DNA from: Abyssibacter profundi
GTDB taxonomy: Bacteria > Pseudomonadota > Gammaproteobacteria > Nevskiales > OUC007
Length of the DNA stretch: 64,000 bases
NCBI RefSeq assembly: GCF_003151135.1
Contig: NZ_QEQK01000005.1
Span: 124,001 to 188,000, forward strand
Direction: 5' to 3'
Shown here in pieces: positions 32,836-41,877 of the stretch. A program made the position numbers and the translations under genes. Within the stretch, counting starts at the first letter, position 1. Every line of letters begins with the position of its first letter. The notes beneath the pieces are model-generated. The model searched no databases. It saw only the letters and a program-made list of their open reading frames with translations, and was not told where the DNA came from.

Positions 32836-33690
32836 CTAATCGGAGGGCAGTGCCGGCTTGTCGTTGCGCTCTTCGGCGTGTTCACCAGCGGCCATTAATC
32901 GGGCCTCCAGCGCATCGATACGCGCCATGAACCGGGCTTCCAAGGCCGCCATGTGCTCGCGGCGGTGGTCTTCGCTGTCGGCCTCGATGGACGACACGAT
33001 GACCCCGATGAACATGTTCAGCACCGCAAAGCTGGTGATCACGATAAACGGAACGAAGAAGGTCCAGGCCATCGGATACTCGGCCAGAATGGGCCGGACG
33101 ATGCCGTTGCTCCAGGACTCCAGCGTCATGATCTGGAACAGGCTGTACAGCGACCGGCCCAGCGTGCCGAAGTAGGCCGGGAAATCCTGGCCGAACACTT
33201 CGGTGGCAATCACGGCCCCCACGTAGAAGATCAGCCCCAGCAGCAGCACGACCGACCCCATGCCAGGCAATGCACCCAACAGGCTCTGAACCGTCTGCCG
33301 CAGGCTGGGCACCACACTGATTAACCGCAGCACGCGGAACAGGCGCAAGGTGCGTAGCACCGACAGCGGCCCCGAGGCCGGCAGGTAGCAAATCGCCACC
33401 ACGCTGAAGTCGAACCAGAACCAGGGGTCACGCAGCGATGCCTGCGGAATCACCAGCAGTCGCAACGCGATCTCGACCGTGAAAATCGCCAGCGCAATTT
33501 GGTCCAGTCGGCCAAGCCAGTCGCCCCAGCGCGTGTTCAGCGTGGTGCTGGTTTGCATGCCAAGGGTCACGGCATTGACGATGATGACCGCGATGATGAA
33601 GCGGCTGAAGGCTTCACTGGTTACAAGGTGGCGCAGCCGGGCAATCATGGTGAGTTGGGCCAGGGATTCGGGGCGCGGATTGTTGCCCAT
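32836..33690 (-). CDS. Voltage-gated Na+ channel-like protein (BacNaV type)
   Basis: 284 residues, matching single-domain bacterial channels that assemble as tetramers in the inner membrane. Six membrane segments are visible; S4 is SVLRTLRLFRVLRL with arginines 113, 116, 119 and 122 at three-residue spacing, and the pore filter is TLESWSN at 189-195, close to the NaChBac TLESWAS filter typical of Na+ selectivity. The C-terminus (EDHRREHMAALEARFMARIDALEARL) is a coiled coil that would hold the tetramer. Start chosen at the first ATG; one at 33648 is possible. Confidence 0.9.
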   Translation of the reverse strand: MGNNPRPESLAQLTMIARLRHLVTSEAFSRFIIAVIIVNAVTLGMQTSTTLNTRWGDWLGRLDQIALAIFTVEIALRLLVIPQASLRDPWFWFDFSVVAICYLPASGPLSVLRTLRLFRVLRLISVVPSLRQTVQSLLGALPGMGSVVLLLGLIFYVGAVIATEVFGQDFPAYFGTLGRSLYSLFQIMTLESWSNGIVRPILAEYPMAWTFFVPFIVITSFAVLNMFIGVIVSSIEADSEDHRREHMAALEARFMARIDALEARLMAAGEHAEERNDKPALPSD

Positions 33691-33776
33691 TCCGGCAGTT
33701 GGTGCATCACGGCATGAGTCGCGGGCAGGCTTCGGGTAGGCTGCTGCTTCAACTTTTGGGGAGGCGTCATCGCGCC

Positions 33777-34328
33777 ATGCATCCAGTCATTCTGATTCTG
33801 CTGGCCGCTGTCGTTATCGCGGCGGTTCTTGGCCTGGCATCAATGGCCCGCGGGCCTGCGGGCGAACCCGACGAGGCGCGCATGCGCCGTTTGCTGGTGA
33901 CGGGGCTGGCCATTCTGCTTGCGATTAACGTCGCCATGGCGGGGTTTGGCTGGTTCACGGTGGTCAATTCCGATGAGACCGACACGTTCAGCACCCTCGC
34001 GAACCAGGAGGACGTGCTGGACCGTCTGGCCGTGCTGGAGCTGCGCTTGCAGGCACTGGAGTCGACGGTCTCCTCCGGCGACAGCGCGCCGGCTCAGGGT
34101 GATCGGATCGTCGATGCCCTGGACAGTGTCATCGTTCGCCGTAGCCCTGGCGGCGATGTGCTGACGCGCCTGTCTGGTGGCACGGGTATCGATGTGTCCT
34201 ACTGCATGTCGCGCCGGGAGGCCGGTCAGTACTGGTGTGAAATCCGCACGCCTGAGGGCGACACCGGCTGGGTGCCGCGTACGCTGATCGAACCTCCGCC
34301 GGCCTTGTCGGGCGCGCGCGGCGGCTGA
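33777..34328 (+). CDS. SH3-like domain membrane protein
   Basis: 183 residues from ATG 33777, preceded by GGGGAGG. The N-terminus has two membrane helices (~3-20 and ~40-60), then a coiled-coil stretch (LANQEDVLDRLAVLELRLQALES), then a C-terminal SH3b-like domain (VIVRRSPGGDVLTRLSGGTGIDVSY, QYWCEIRTPEGDTGWVPRTLI). The last domain should lie in the periplasm and may bind peptidoglycan or a partner protein. The function is unknown. It is divergent from the channel gene. Confidence 0.7.
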   Translation: MHPVILILLAAVVIAAVLGLASMARGPAGEPDEARMRRLLVTGLAILLAINVAMAGFGWFTVVNSDETDTFSTLANQEDVLDRLAVLELRLQALESTVSSGDSAPAQGDRIVDALDSVIVRRSPGGDVLTRLSGGTGIDVSYCMSRREAGQYWCEIRTPEGDTGWVPRTLIEPPPALSGARGG

Positions 34329-34334
34329 TTGCGC

Positions 34335-34889
34335 TCAGGCCGCAAGCATTTGCTGACCGATTTGTTCGGCCGATTCAGCGCTGACCAACGCACCGACCAG
34401 GGCCAGCCCGAAAGCGATGGCCGTGCCGGGTCCCTGGCTGGTAATCAGTTGACCGTCGCGCACGACCGGCTCGTCCAGCCAGGTGCCTGAACTGATGCGC
34501 TCGGCAAAGGCCGGGTAGCAAGTCACGCGCTTGCGGGCCAGCAGGCCGCTGGGTTCCAGCGCCACCGCAGGGGCCGCGCAGATGGCGCCCAGCACACGGC
34601 CGGCGTCCAGTTGTTCGCGGGCCATGTCCATCAGCATGTCGCAGTTGCCGAGTGTTTCGGCGCCGGGCATGCCGCCGGGCAGGGCAATGGCATCGAAGAG
34701 CTGGTCCCTGCATGCGTCGATGAGCATATCGGCCTCGATGCGAGTGCCGCGTGCCGCCGTGACCTGCGGGCGACCTGGCATCACGCTGGCCACGGTGACA
34801 TCGATCTCGGCGCGGCGTAGCACGTCGATGATCGATACGGTCTCAATATCTTCACTGCCATCGGCAATGGCAACCAGTGCAGTCGGCAT
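34335..34889 (-). CDS. DJ-1/PfpI family protein (YajL-like)
   Basis: 184 residues with the DJ-1 pattern: ALVAIADGSEDIETVSIIDVLRRA at the N-terminus with the conserved Glu, LPGGMPGAETL, and GAICAAPAVAL carrying the reactive nucleophile Cys. YajL/DJ-1 proteins have been described as chaperones, glyoxalase-like enzymes or protein-deglycation factors; which applies here is not shown. A GGAG ribosome-binding site precedes the ATG. Its 3' end lies 6 bases from the convergent SH3-protein gene. Confidence 0.9.
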   Translation of the reverse strand: MPTALVAIADGSEDIETVSIIDVLRRAEIDVTVASVMPGRPQVTAARGTRIEADMLIDACRDQLFDAIALPGGMPGAETLGNCDMLMDMAREQLDAGRVLGAICAAPAVALEPSGLLARKRVTCYPAFAERISSGTWLDEPVVRDGQLITSQGPGTAIAFGLALVGALVSAESAEQIGQQMLAA

Positions 34890-35000
34890 GGGGGCTCCGT
34901 GCGTTCAGTGGCCCTACGACGCTAACAGCCTGAGTCTGTCTGACAAGCCCGCCCGTGCTCCCACGGGCAGGCTGTCGACCGCGTGTTCCGGATGCGCAGC

Positions 35001-36344
35001 TTAGTTCAGCGGCGCGAACTCAAAGCTGGGGTGTGCCGATGACCCCGCGTCGTCGTAATAGCTGAGCATGCGGAACTTGAAGAACAGGCCTTGCCGGTCT
35101 CGCACCACATACACCACGTCGCGCGGTGAGATGTGATGCACGCCGTCGCCATCGTCACAGAACCCGGAGTAGTAGTACCAGCCGAAGTCGCCATTGATGT
35201 TGCCGCAGGCCGCGGTGCCGGTGTTCTCGGCTGGTGGGTAGGTGACAAAGGCCAGGGCGTCGTCGGTGTCCTCATGCCACTCGGCATCGGCCGGGACGGT
35301 CACCACCGTCGACCAATCTGCCCCGGCCATGTCGTGCAGGGCTGCGGTCGCCGTGCCCGAAGCGCCGCCGTTGAGCTGGATGTCCGTGCGCTTAAACGCC
35401 AGGTCCCAGGTGGCGTCGTCACCGGGGTTGACCGGCTCCACCTGCAGCGCGTTACCCAGGTCGATGTACACCCAAGCGTCCTCTGCCGTGGCGTCCACGT
35501 CACCGCGCTGTCCATCTGCAGTGGGCGAGAAGCTGGCGGCACCCAGCGGGACCACGCCGTCGGCATCGTCGTTGCAGGCGGTGCCGGGAATTTCCAACAG
35601 GTCGAACTGTGGGTGGCCGCGCTCGCCATCGGCGTTGGTGTAGCCGGTCATCCGCAGCTTGAAGTAGCGACATTCGACGCTGCGCACCACGTAGGCCACG
35701 TTGGTCCTGGCGGTGACGACCGAACCGGCGACAAACCCGCTGTAATGGAACCAGCCGTAGTCCCCCTCTCCCGTGGCCGGGTTGGCCTGGCTATCGGCTT
35801 CGGGTTGCGTGGTCATGACGTAGTCCGAGACAAAGCCACCGGTGATTGGGTCGCTGTCGTCAGTCACATAGTCCACGGCTGTGGGCGGCGGGGCGCCGAC
35901 CACCGATTCCCAGGGGTAGACGGTTCCGGCGTCTGTCTTGTCCGGATACACCACAACTTCTTTGCCGCTGGGCGGAGCGCCAGAGGTCCCGCCATTGAGC
36001 CGAATGTCCGACCCCTGTAGCGCGATGTCCCAGGCAGCGCTGGCTTCCGGGTCCTCCGGGTCGACCTGGGTTTGAGTGTCCAGGTCGAGGTAGACCCAGT
36101 CGTCACCCGTGGCGTCGACGGCGGCGCTGTAGAACGCGCCATTGGCGACGAAACTCACGGCATCTCCGCCCGGTCCGGGAAGTTCGACCGCGGGCAGCTC
36201 GGGCGTCTGGGCGTTGTCGGTGGGCGCCTGCAGATCATCGGCACAGCCCGTGATCAGACTGATCGTCAGCAGCGCCGCCAGGGCGATGGCGGGGGGCGGG
36301 AAGGCCCGCTGGCTGCGGTCATGGGTGGTATGGGGTTGGGGCAT
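35001..36344 (-). CDS. hmuY: HmuY-like haem-binding lipoprotein with two repeats
   Basis: 447 residues from ATG 36344, which shares one base with the receptor stop (TAATG). The signal peptide ends in a lipobox (LITGC). Two copies of a HmuY-like unit follow (~65-250 and ~270-447), each with a Trp-Val-Tyr-(I/L)-Asp-Leu strand, WD(I/L)A, LNGGxSG, a GWF/YHYSGF or GWYYYSGF block and a VVYVVR...FKxRM end. HmuY proteins bind haem outside the cell and hand it to a TonB-dependent receptor. The gene is third in the hugZ-receptor-hmuY operon. Family assignment is good; the tandem duplication is unusual to my knowledge. Confidence 0.75.
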   Translation of the reverse strand: MPQPHTTHDRSQRAFPPPAIALAALLTISLITGCADDLQAPTDNAQTPELPAVELPGPGGDAVSFVANGAFYSAAVDATGDDWVYLDLDTQTQVDPEDPEASAAWDIALQGSDIRLNGGTSGAPPSGKEVVVYPDKTDAGTVYPWESVVGAPPPTAVDYVTDDSDPITGGFVSDYVMTTQPEADSQANPATGEGDYGWFHYSGFVAGSVVTARTNVAYVVRSVECRYFKLRMTGYTNADGERGHPQFDLLEIPGTACNDDADGVVPLGAASFSPTADGQRGDVDATAEDAWVYIDLGNALQVEPVNPGDDATWDLAFKRTDIQLNGGASGTATAALHDMAGADWSTVVTVPADAEWHEDTDDALAFVTYPPAENTGTAACGNINGDFGWYYYSGFCDDGDGVHHISPRDVVYVVRDRQGLFFKFRMLSYYDDAGSSAHPSFEFAPLN

Positions 36345-38245
36345 TAGAAATCCCTCCTCAGTTCGAGGTAGACGGTGCGGGGTGGGATGGGCAGAAAGCG
36401 GGAGTCGCCTTCGTCGAACAAATTCTTGATGCCAGTGGCCAGGTGCAGTGGAGCCCAAGTACGCCACTCCACGCGGGCGTCCAGCAGCGTATAGGCCGCG
36501 GCTGTCCCGGCTGCGGTGGGCGGGCCGCCGGAATCCACGTCCACTTGGAAGCGCCGGGTGCTGGTCCACGCGCCACGCAGGCCCAGCGCATAGCGATGCC
36601 GGTCCAGGTAGAGCGCCAGATTGGCCCGGTGGCGTGGCCGGCCGCTTAGCGATTCGCCAGTATCGCGGTCTTCGCTGTGCAAATAGCCATAGCCGGCGCG
36701 GACCTGCAGGCTGGGCCACGGGCGCCACTGGGCCTGCACATCGGCACCCGTCAGCCTTGCGCGGGCCACATTGCGGTAGCTGTAAATCGTCGGAGGGCCG
36801 GGCTCCACCAGCACCAATTCGATCAGGTCGTCCACGCGGTTATGATAGGCCGTTAGCGCCAGGCTGGTGCTGGGGCTGGGCAGCCAGGTGCTGCCGATGT
36901 TCAGGCCACGGCTACGCTCGGGCAGCAGGTCGGGATTGCCGTCGACCCGATAACCCACGGCCGTGTTCTCGAAGCGCAGCAACAGCTGCTTAAAGTCCGG
37001 GGCCCGGTAACCATGGCCGTAGCCCAGGCGTAGCAGCCAGTGCTGGGTGACATCCATCCGGGCCGCCAACTTGGGCGACCATTGATCGCCAAACAACGAA
37101 TCCCGGTCGTAGCGCAGTCCGGGGACCAGCGTGAGCACGCCATCGAACAAGGCCAGATCATCCTGCAGAAACAGGGCCTGGCGGTCGCGCTCACCGTCGC
37201 CCTCCAGACGGTCGGCTTCCAGCGTTTCGATTTGATGCTCCAGGCCCACCGTGATCAGGTGCCGGCCAGACAGGTGATCGATCTGGAGGCCGAGTTGACC
37301 GATCTGGTCCAGGGTTTGCTCGTCGGTGTGATCGTCGCCGTTCTGCTGAATCTGCAGATACTGGTCGAAGTAGCGCTGGTACCCCAGGTCGACGCGCAGG
37401 TCGGTGTGCCCACCCAGACGCAGCCGTGGCGTCAGCTGCAGCCGGGCCTCCTCGATGCGCTTAATGGTGTCGTAGCGGCTGCCTCCGGTTCCGCCGTCCA
37501 GGCGTTGGGTGTCATCCAGGGAGTAGGCGCCATAGAGGCCTAGCGAAGCGCGCTCGGTGGCCTGCCAGTCCAGCGTGCCGGAGGCGTAACGACTCACACC
37601 ATCCACGCCGTCTTCTCCGGCGGAGTCGGCGTCCAAATCATAGGTACGCAATCGGCTATAGCCGGCGGTGATCGTCGTGCCAAGCTGCTCGCCGCGCCAT
37701 CCTCCAAAGGCGAAGAGGTCGCCCTGGTGACGGTCATCGACACGCACTGACGCGACGCCGCCCGTCTCGGGCTCCCGCGTGATGATGTTGATCACACCGC
37801 CCAGCGCATCCGAGCCGTAAAGCGCCGAGCTGGGGCCTTTGACGATCTCGATGCGCTGGATCTGCGCAACGCGCAGGCGGGTCAGGTCGATGGCACCGTT
37901 AATCCGGCCGATGACGCGCTGGCCATTGATCAGGATCAGCACGTGCTCGGAGGCCAGCCCCTGCATTTCGATGCGGGTGCCGCGACCGGCCTGCCGGCTG
38001 ACATAGACACCCCCCTCGCGTTCCAGCAGCTCTGCGACATCGCGGGCGCCGCTGCGACGGATATCGGTGTCGGTGATGAGCTGCACATCCACCGGACTGT
38101 CGCTGACCCGGTGCTCCGTGCGCGTGCCGGTGATGACCACCGGCTCCAGCGTCTGGACCGTGTCAGGCGTGGGTGGGGCCGCCCAAGCGGCGGGCAGACA
38201 GCCCAGCAGCCCCAGCGACCACGTGGCTGCAGGGTGGCGGGTCAT
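36344..38245 (-). CDS. hmuR: TonB-dependent haem receptor
   Basis: 633 residues from ATG 38245 (ATGA overlap with hugZ). A signal peptide precedes the TonB box region (EPVVITGTRTEHRVSDSPVDVQLI), the plug (ARDVAELLEREGGVYVSRQAGRGTRIEMQGL, IEIVKGPSSALYGSDALGGVINII) and a 22-strand-type barrel ending in Phe (YLELRRDF). It would import haem, or haem from the HmuY-like protein, across the outer membrane. Substrate assignment rests mainly on the neighbours HugZ, HmuY-like protein and HmuTUV. Confidence 0.88.
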   Translation of the reverse strand: MTRHPAATWSLGLLGCLPAAWAAPPTPDTVQTLEPVVITGTRTEHRVSDSPVDVQLITDTDIRRSGARDVAELLEREGGVYVSRQAGRGTRIEMQGLASEHVLILINGQRVIGRINGAIDLTRLRVAQIQRIEIVKGPSSALYGSDALGGVINIITREPETGGVASVRVDDRHQGDLFAFGGWRGEQLGTTITAGYSRLRTYDLDADSAGEDGVDGVSRYASGTLDWQATERASLGLYGAYSLDDTQRLDGGTGGSRYDTIKRIEEARLQLTPRLRLGGHTDLRVDLGYQRYFDQYLQIQQNGDDHTDEQTLDQIGQLGLQIDHLSGRHLITVGLEHQIETLEADRLEGDGERDRQALFLQDDLALFDGVLTLVPGLRYDRDSLFGDQWSPKLAARMDVTQHWLLRLGYGHGYRAPDFKQLLLRFENTAVGYRVDGNPDLLPERSRGLNIGSTWLPSPSTSLALTAYHNRVDDLIELVLVEPGPPTIYSYRNVARARLTGADVQAQWRPWPSLQVRAGYGYLHSEDRDTGESLSGRPRHRANLALYLDRHRYALGLRGAWTSTRRFQVDVDSGGPPTAAGTAAAYTLLDARVEWRTWAPLHLATGIKNLFDEGDSRFLPIPPRTVYLELRRDF

Positions 38246-38973
38246 GCGCAGGCCTCGGCCTGGGGAGACCAGTACGTCGCCTGGCACATGGCGATGGTGG
38301 CTTGGCGCAGCTCATCGAGGTTGGTGACGGGCGTGTTGAATGGCAGGCGGTGGATCCGGTGGCCCAGGCGAAGATAAAGCGCCTCGCCGTCGGCGCCGGC
38401 CATGACCGGGTCGGCATCGGATTCCGGCAGGCCGGCGTGGCGGCAGTAACTGCGCAAGGCCGCCTGGTGATCGGCGTTCATGTGCTGCACCGCGCGTGAC
38501 TCATCTGCCCAGCTCAGCGGATTGGGTCGGATCACTGTGGCCGGATCGAACCAGTGAATCTTTCCGAAGCCACCGATGTAGCGCAGCCGGACCGGGCGCA
38601 GGCGCCAAAACGCGAAATCATGGGCCTTGTGGTAGCTCCTCGCGTCGGGAAAAAACGCGAAGTAGCGCTCGCCGATGGCGGCGTCTTCCGCTGGCAGCGG
38701 CTCGGCGTCCGCCAGCAGGCACAGACGTCCGGCGGCCTGAACGTCATCGCTCGCCGGTTCGGTCACCGTGAGCGAACACCGCACGTCGGCCTGTACGTTG
38801 CGCGTGTGCTGCGCAATCGAAGAAATCAGGATGAGCGGACAGCCGTTAGCGTCCAGCACGAATGGCGTCACCGAGCCCAGCGGATAGCCGGGCTGAGCCA
38901 CGCTATGCGTGGCGAGCACGCCGTGGGTTGAGCGGGCGAGCAGGGTGCGGGCGGCGAGCGCAGCATCAGACAT
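38242..38973 (-). CDS. hugZ: Haem-utilisation protein HugZ-like
   Basis: 243 residues. The N-terminal half is a pyridoxamine-5'-phosphate-oxidase-like split barrel (GVLATHSVAQPGYPLGSVTPFVLDANGCPLILISSIAQHTRN) and the C-terminal part carries WRLRPVRLRYIGGFGKIHWF and a DUF2470-type end (HMNADHQAALRSYCRHAGL). HugZ proteins bind and degrade haem in the cytoplasm to release iron. It opens the minus-strand haem operon and faces hmuT across a Fur-box-like palindrome. Confidence 0.9.
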   Translation of the reverse strand: MSDAALAARTLLARSTHGVLATHSVAQPGYPLGSVTPFVLDANGCPLILISSIAQHTRNVQADVRCSLTVTEPASDDVQAAGRLCLLADAEPLPAEDAAIGERYFAFFPDARSYHKAHDFAFWRLRPVRLRYIGGFGKIHWFDPATVIRPNPLSWADESRAVQHMNADHQAALRSYCRHAGLPESDADPVMAGADGEALYLRLGHRIHRLPFNTPVTNLDELRQATIAMCQATYWSPQAEACA

Positions 38974-39068
38974 GACGATGAATTCCTTTTGCGATGACGG
39001 TTCACGGCGGCAGGCCTCTGCCGCAGGTGGCGGTCCGACTTGCCGGGCCGCTACTGGACGCGTAACTT

Positions 39069-39087
39069 AATGCGAACTATTCGCATT
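39069..39087. promoter_or_regulatory. Fur-box-like operator between hugZ and hmuT
   Basis: AATGCGAACTATTCGCATT is a perfect inverted repeat with 8-base arms and a 3-base centre, strongly resembling Fur binding sites such as AATGAGAATGATTCTCATT. It lies 16 bases before the chosen hmuT start and 96 bases before hugZ. One site could repress both haem operons when iron is sufficient. Confidence 0.75.
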
Positions 39088-39102
39088 TACAAATCGAAGT
39101 CC

Positions 39103-39996
39103 ATGAATCCATCCTCGCTTCTGTTGCTCCGCCGCAGACGGCTGCGCCTGCCCCCCGATCGATGGATGCTGGCCCTGCTGGCGGTGGTGTTGTGCATCAC
39201 TGCCTTGGGCCATGCACCGCCCGCCTCAGCCGCCGGGACCCGGCTGGTGACGATTGGCGGTGCCGTGACCGAAACCGTTTTCGCATTGGGCGCCGGATCG
39301 CAGGTCGTGGCTGTCGACACCAGCAGCACCTATCCGGACGCGGCCCAGCAGCGCCCCAAGGTGGGATACGCCCGCACCCTGGCCGCCGAAGGGATCCTGG
39401 CCATGCGTCCTGATGTAGTGCTGGCTGCGGCGCATGCGGGCCCGGAGACCGTCTTCACGCAGCTGGCTGCCGCGGGTATCGAGGTCATCCGCGTCGCTGA
39501 TCCGCGTAGCCCGGATCAAGCCCTGCAGATGATCGATCAGCTGGCAGAGGTCTTGGGGCGCCCGGATGCCGGCGCGCAACTTCGCAGCCGGCTACAGCAG
39601 CAGCTCGATCGCCTGGGCGCCACCGCGTTTCCCGCAGAACGCGGGCTGGTGGTGATGGGCGGGCAGGGTGGTCAGCTGCTGGTTGCCGGCCAGACCACCG
39701 CAGCCGATGCCATGCTTGGGCTTGTGGGTTTGCCCAATGCCGCCGCCGCGCTGCCGGGGTATCGGCCGGTCGGCGATGAGGGGCTGCTGACGATGACGCC
39801 GACCATCGTCATCGTGCCCGACCACGCGCTGGCGGCGCTGGGCGGGCTGGAGGGACTTCGGTCGCGCCCGGCGCTGGTCGGTCTCGACGGATCGCGGTTC
39901 ATCGTGATGGAGAGCCTCCTGTTGCTGGGGATGGGCCCGCGTCTGGGCGAGGCGGTGCAATCCCTGGCCGCCGCAATCACCCGCACGCAGCCCTGA
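39103..39996 (+). CDS. hmuT: Haem ABC transporter, substrate-binding protein
   Basis: 297 residues from ATG 39103. Two earlier in-frame starts (39040, 39070) would place the Fur-box-like site inside the coding region and are rejected. A long signal peptide with Arg-rich n-region ends near PASAA-GTRLV. The periplasmic-binding fold follows (VTIGGAVTETVFALGAGSQVVAVDTSSTYP, GYARTLAAEGILAMRPDVVLAA, ending with GPRLGEAVQSLA). It would capture haem in the periplasm for HmuUV. The next start shares one base with its stop (TGATG). Confidence 0.92.
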   Translation: MNPSSLLLLRRRRLRLPPDRWMLALLAVVLCITALGHAPPASAAGTRLVTIGGAVTETVFALGAGSQVVAVDTSSTYPDAAQQRPKVGYARTLAAEGILAMRPDVVLAAAHAGPETVFTQLAAAGIEVIRVADPRSPDQALQMIDQLAEVLGRPDAGAQLRSRLQQQLDRLGATAFPAERGLVVMGGQGGQLLVAGQTTAADAMLGLVGLPNAAAALPGYRPVGDEGLLTMTPTIVIVPDHALAALGGLEGLRSRPALVGLDGSRFIVMESLLLLGMGPRLGEAVQSLAAAITRTQP

Positions 39997-41033
39997 TGGC
40001 CACGTTCACCCGTGAACGCCACCGCGGCCTGATCCTGCTGGCGCTGGCCGGCCTGCTGGTCTGCACGGTCCTTAGCAGTCTGGCGCTGGGGCCGTTGTCG
40101 ATTCCACTGGCGCACACGCTGGATATCACCGCCAGCCTGATCGGCCTGGGCTCGACGACTGCGCCTGCCTACGAGCTTGCGACCATCGAAGCCATTCGCC
40201 TGCCCCGGACCCTCACGGCATTGGTCACCGGCGCTGCGCTGGCCGGCGGCGGTGCGGTCTTGCAGGGGTTGACCCGCAACCCGTTGGTGGAACCTGCGCT
40301 GATCGGAATTTCCAGCGGTGCGGCGCTGGGGGCGGCACTGGCCATTGTCATGGGTCTGGCCGGCTGGTTGCTGCCGCCCACAGCCTTTGTCGGCGGGCTA
40401 CTGGCGGCGGTGGCCGTGTTTCAACTTGCGCGGGTCGATGGGCGGATGTCCGCAGCCACGCTGTTACTGGGCGGCGTGGCGATTAATGCGCTAACCGCTG
40501 CGCTGCTGGGGCTGATGATTTACGCCGCAGATGATCAGCAGCTACGCACGCTGACATTCTGGATGTTCGGCAGCCTGGCCCGAACAGATGGCGCGGCCCT
40601 GCAATGGATGGTGCCGGTGGTGCTGGGCTGCTGCGTCATGATGTGGCGTGAACATCGCGCGTTGGATGCCTTGGCCCTGGGGGATCGCGTGGCGGGCCAC
40701 CTGGGTGTGAGCGCCGACCGCGTGAGGGGGAGGCTGCTGGCCGTCACGGTGCTCGCCGTGGGTGTTGTGGTGTCTCACACAGGGGTGATCGCATTCGTGG
40801 GGCTGGTGGTGCCGCATCTGGTCCGGCTGCTGCTGGGCGCGCATCACCGGCATGTCATTCTGGCCAGCCTGCTGCTGGGCGCCGGATTAACCGCAGCAGC
40901 CGATACCACCGCCCGGCTGCTGGTGGCGCCGGCCGAGCTGCCCATTGGGGTCGTCACCTCACTGGTGGGGGCGCCCGTGTTCATCGCATTGCTGGTCTGG
41001 CGTCGCCGCGACCATGCGCAGGCACCGGTCTGA
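39996..41033 (+). CDS. hmuU: Haem ABC transporter, permease (FecCD family)
   Basis: 345 residues with about ten hydrophobic segments and FecCD-family sequences: IRLPRTLTALVTGAALAGGGAVLQGLTRNPLVEPALIGISSGA, then ISHTGVIAFVGLVVPHLVRLLLGAHHR-like text and ELPIGVVTSLVGAPVFIALL at the end. It forms the inner-membrane channel, probably as a dimer with HmuV. It is coupled by TGATG overlaps to hmuT and hmuV. Confidence 0.95.
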   Translation: MATFTRERHRGLILLALAGLLVCTVLSSLALGPLSIPLAHTLDITASLIGLGSTTAPAYELATIEAIRLPRTLTALVTGAALAGGGAVLQGLTRNPLVEPALIGISSGAALGAALAIVMGLAGWLLPPTAFVGGLLAAVAVFQLARVDGRMSAATLLLGGVAINALTAALLGLMIYAADDQQLRTLTFWMFGSLARTDGAALQWMVPVVLGCCVMMWREHRALDALALGDRVAGHLGVSADRVRGRLLAVTVLAVGVVVSHTGVIAFVGLVVPHLVRLLLGAHHRHVILASLLLGAGLTAAADTTARLLVAPAELPIGVVTSLVGAPVFIALLVWRRRDHAQAPV

Positions 41034-41854
41034 TGCTCAGCACCCATCATCTGCATCGTCGTGATGCCGGGCACAACCGCCTGCAGGGGATTGATGTGCA
41101 ATTCGCCCCCGGCCGGTTGCATGGATTGATCGGCCCCAACGGCAGCGGCAAAAGCAGTCTGCTGGCGGCGCTGGCCGGCGATTTGTCGTCCACCGAAGGC
41201 CGCGTGGCCTGGCTGGGGCAGGATCTGTCGCACCTGGCGCCTCGACACCTGGCTCGCCTGCGCGCCGTGCTGCCGCAGCAGTTGCCGGCCTCGCTGCCGT
41301 ATCGGGTGTCGGATGTGCTCGCGCTGGGACGCCTGCCCTATGCCGGCGAAGCGCGCCAGACGCGTGCGACCGCAGTGCGTGCCGCGGCCGAGCAAACCGA
41401 ACTGCAGCCCCTCTTGGCGCGTCGTTACGATGCGCTGTCCGGTGGCCAGCAGGCGCGGGTGCAACTGGCTCGGGTGCTGGTGCAATTGCACGGGCAGCCG
41501 GCGCCGGGGCTGCTCTTGCTCGACGAGCCCACCGCCTATTTTGATCCGCGATGGCAGCATGCCTGTCTGGCGCTTGCCCAGGCGCAGGCACGTGCCGGAC
41601 ATGTGGTGATCTGCGTGCTGCACGATCTCAATCTGGCCAGCCAGTACGCCGACCGCCTGCATTTGATGGATGGTGGCCGGCTGCGTCAGTCCGGGGCGCC
41701 GGAGGCTGTGCTGAACAGCCCCTGGCTGGATCGAGCCTACGACATGGCATTCGACCGGGTCGCCGATCCGCAGCACCCCGCAGGGGTCATGTTGCGCGGT
41801 CGCCCGGACTTTGCGTTCGCCCAGGCCGCCCACCAGAATGGCGCCCAGTTCTGA
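41033..41854 (+). CDS. hmuV: Haem ABC transporter, ATP-binding protein
   Basis: 273 residues. Walker A GPNGSGKSS, signature LSGGQQARVQLARVL, Walker B LLLLDEPTAYFD and the switch His in CVLHDLNLASQ are all intact. It powers haem import through HmuU. The insertion HGQPAPGLL before Walker B is typical of the HmuV/BtuD branch. It is the last gene of the hmuTUV operon; the hydratase gene follows after 23 bases. Confidence 0.95.
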   Translation: MLSTHHLHRRDAGHNRLQGIDVQFAPGRLHGLIGPNGSGKSSLLAALAGDLSSTEGRVAWLGQDLSHLAPRHLARLRAVLPQQLPASLPYRVSDVLALGRLPYAGEARQTRATAVRAAAEQTELQPLLARRYDALSGGQQARVQLARVLVQLHGQPAPGLLLLDEPTAYFDPRWQHACLALAQAQARAGHVVICVLHDLNLASQYADRLHLMDGGRLRQSGAPEAVLNSPWLDRAYDMAFDRVADPQHPAGVMLRGRPDFAFAQAAHQNGAQF

Positions 41855-41877
41855 TTCCTATTTCGATGGAGACGTGC

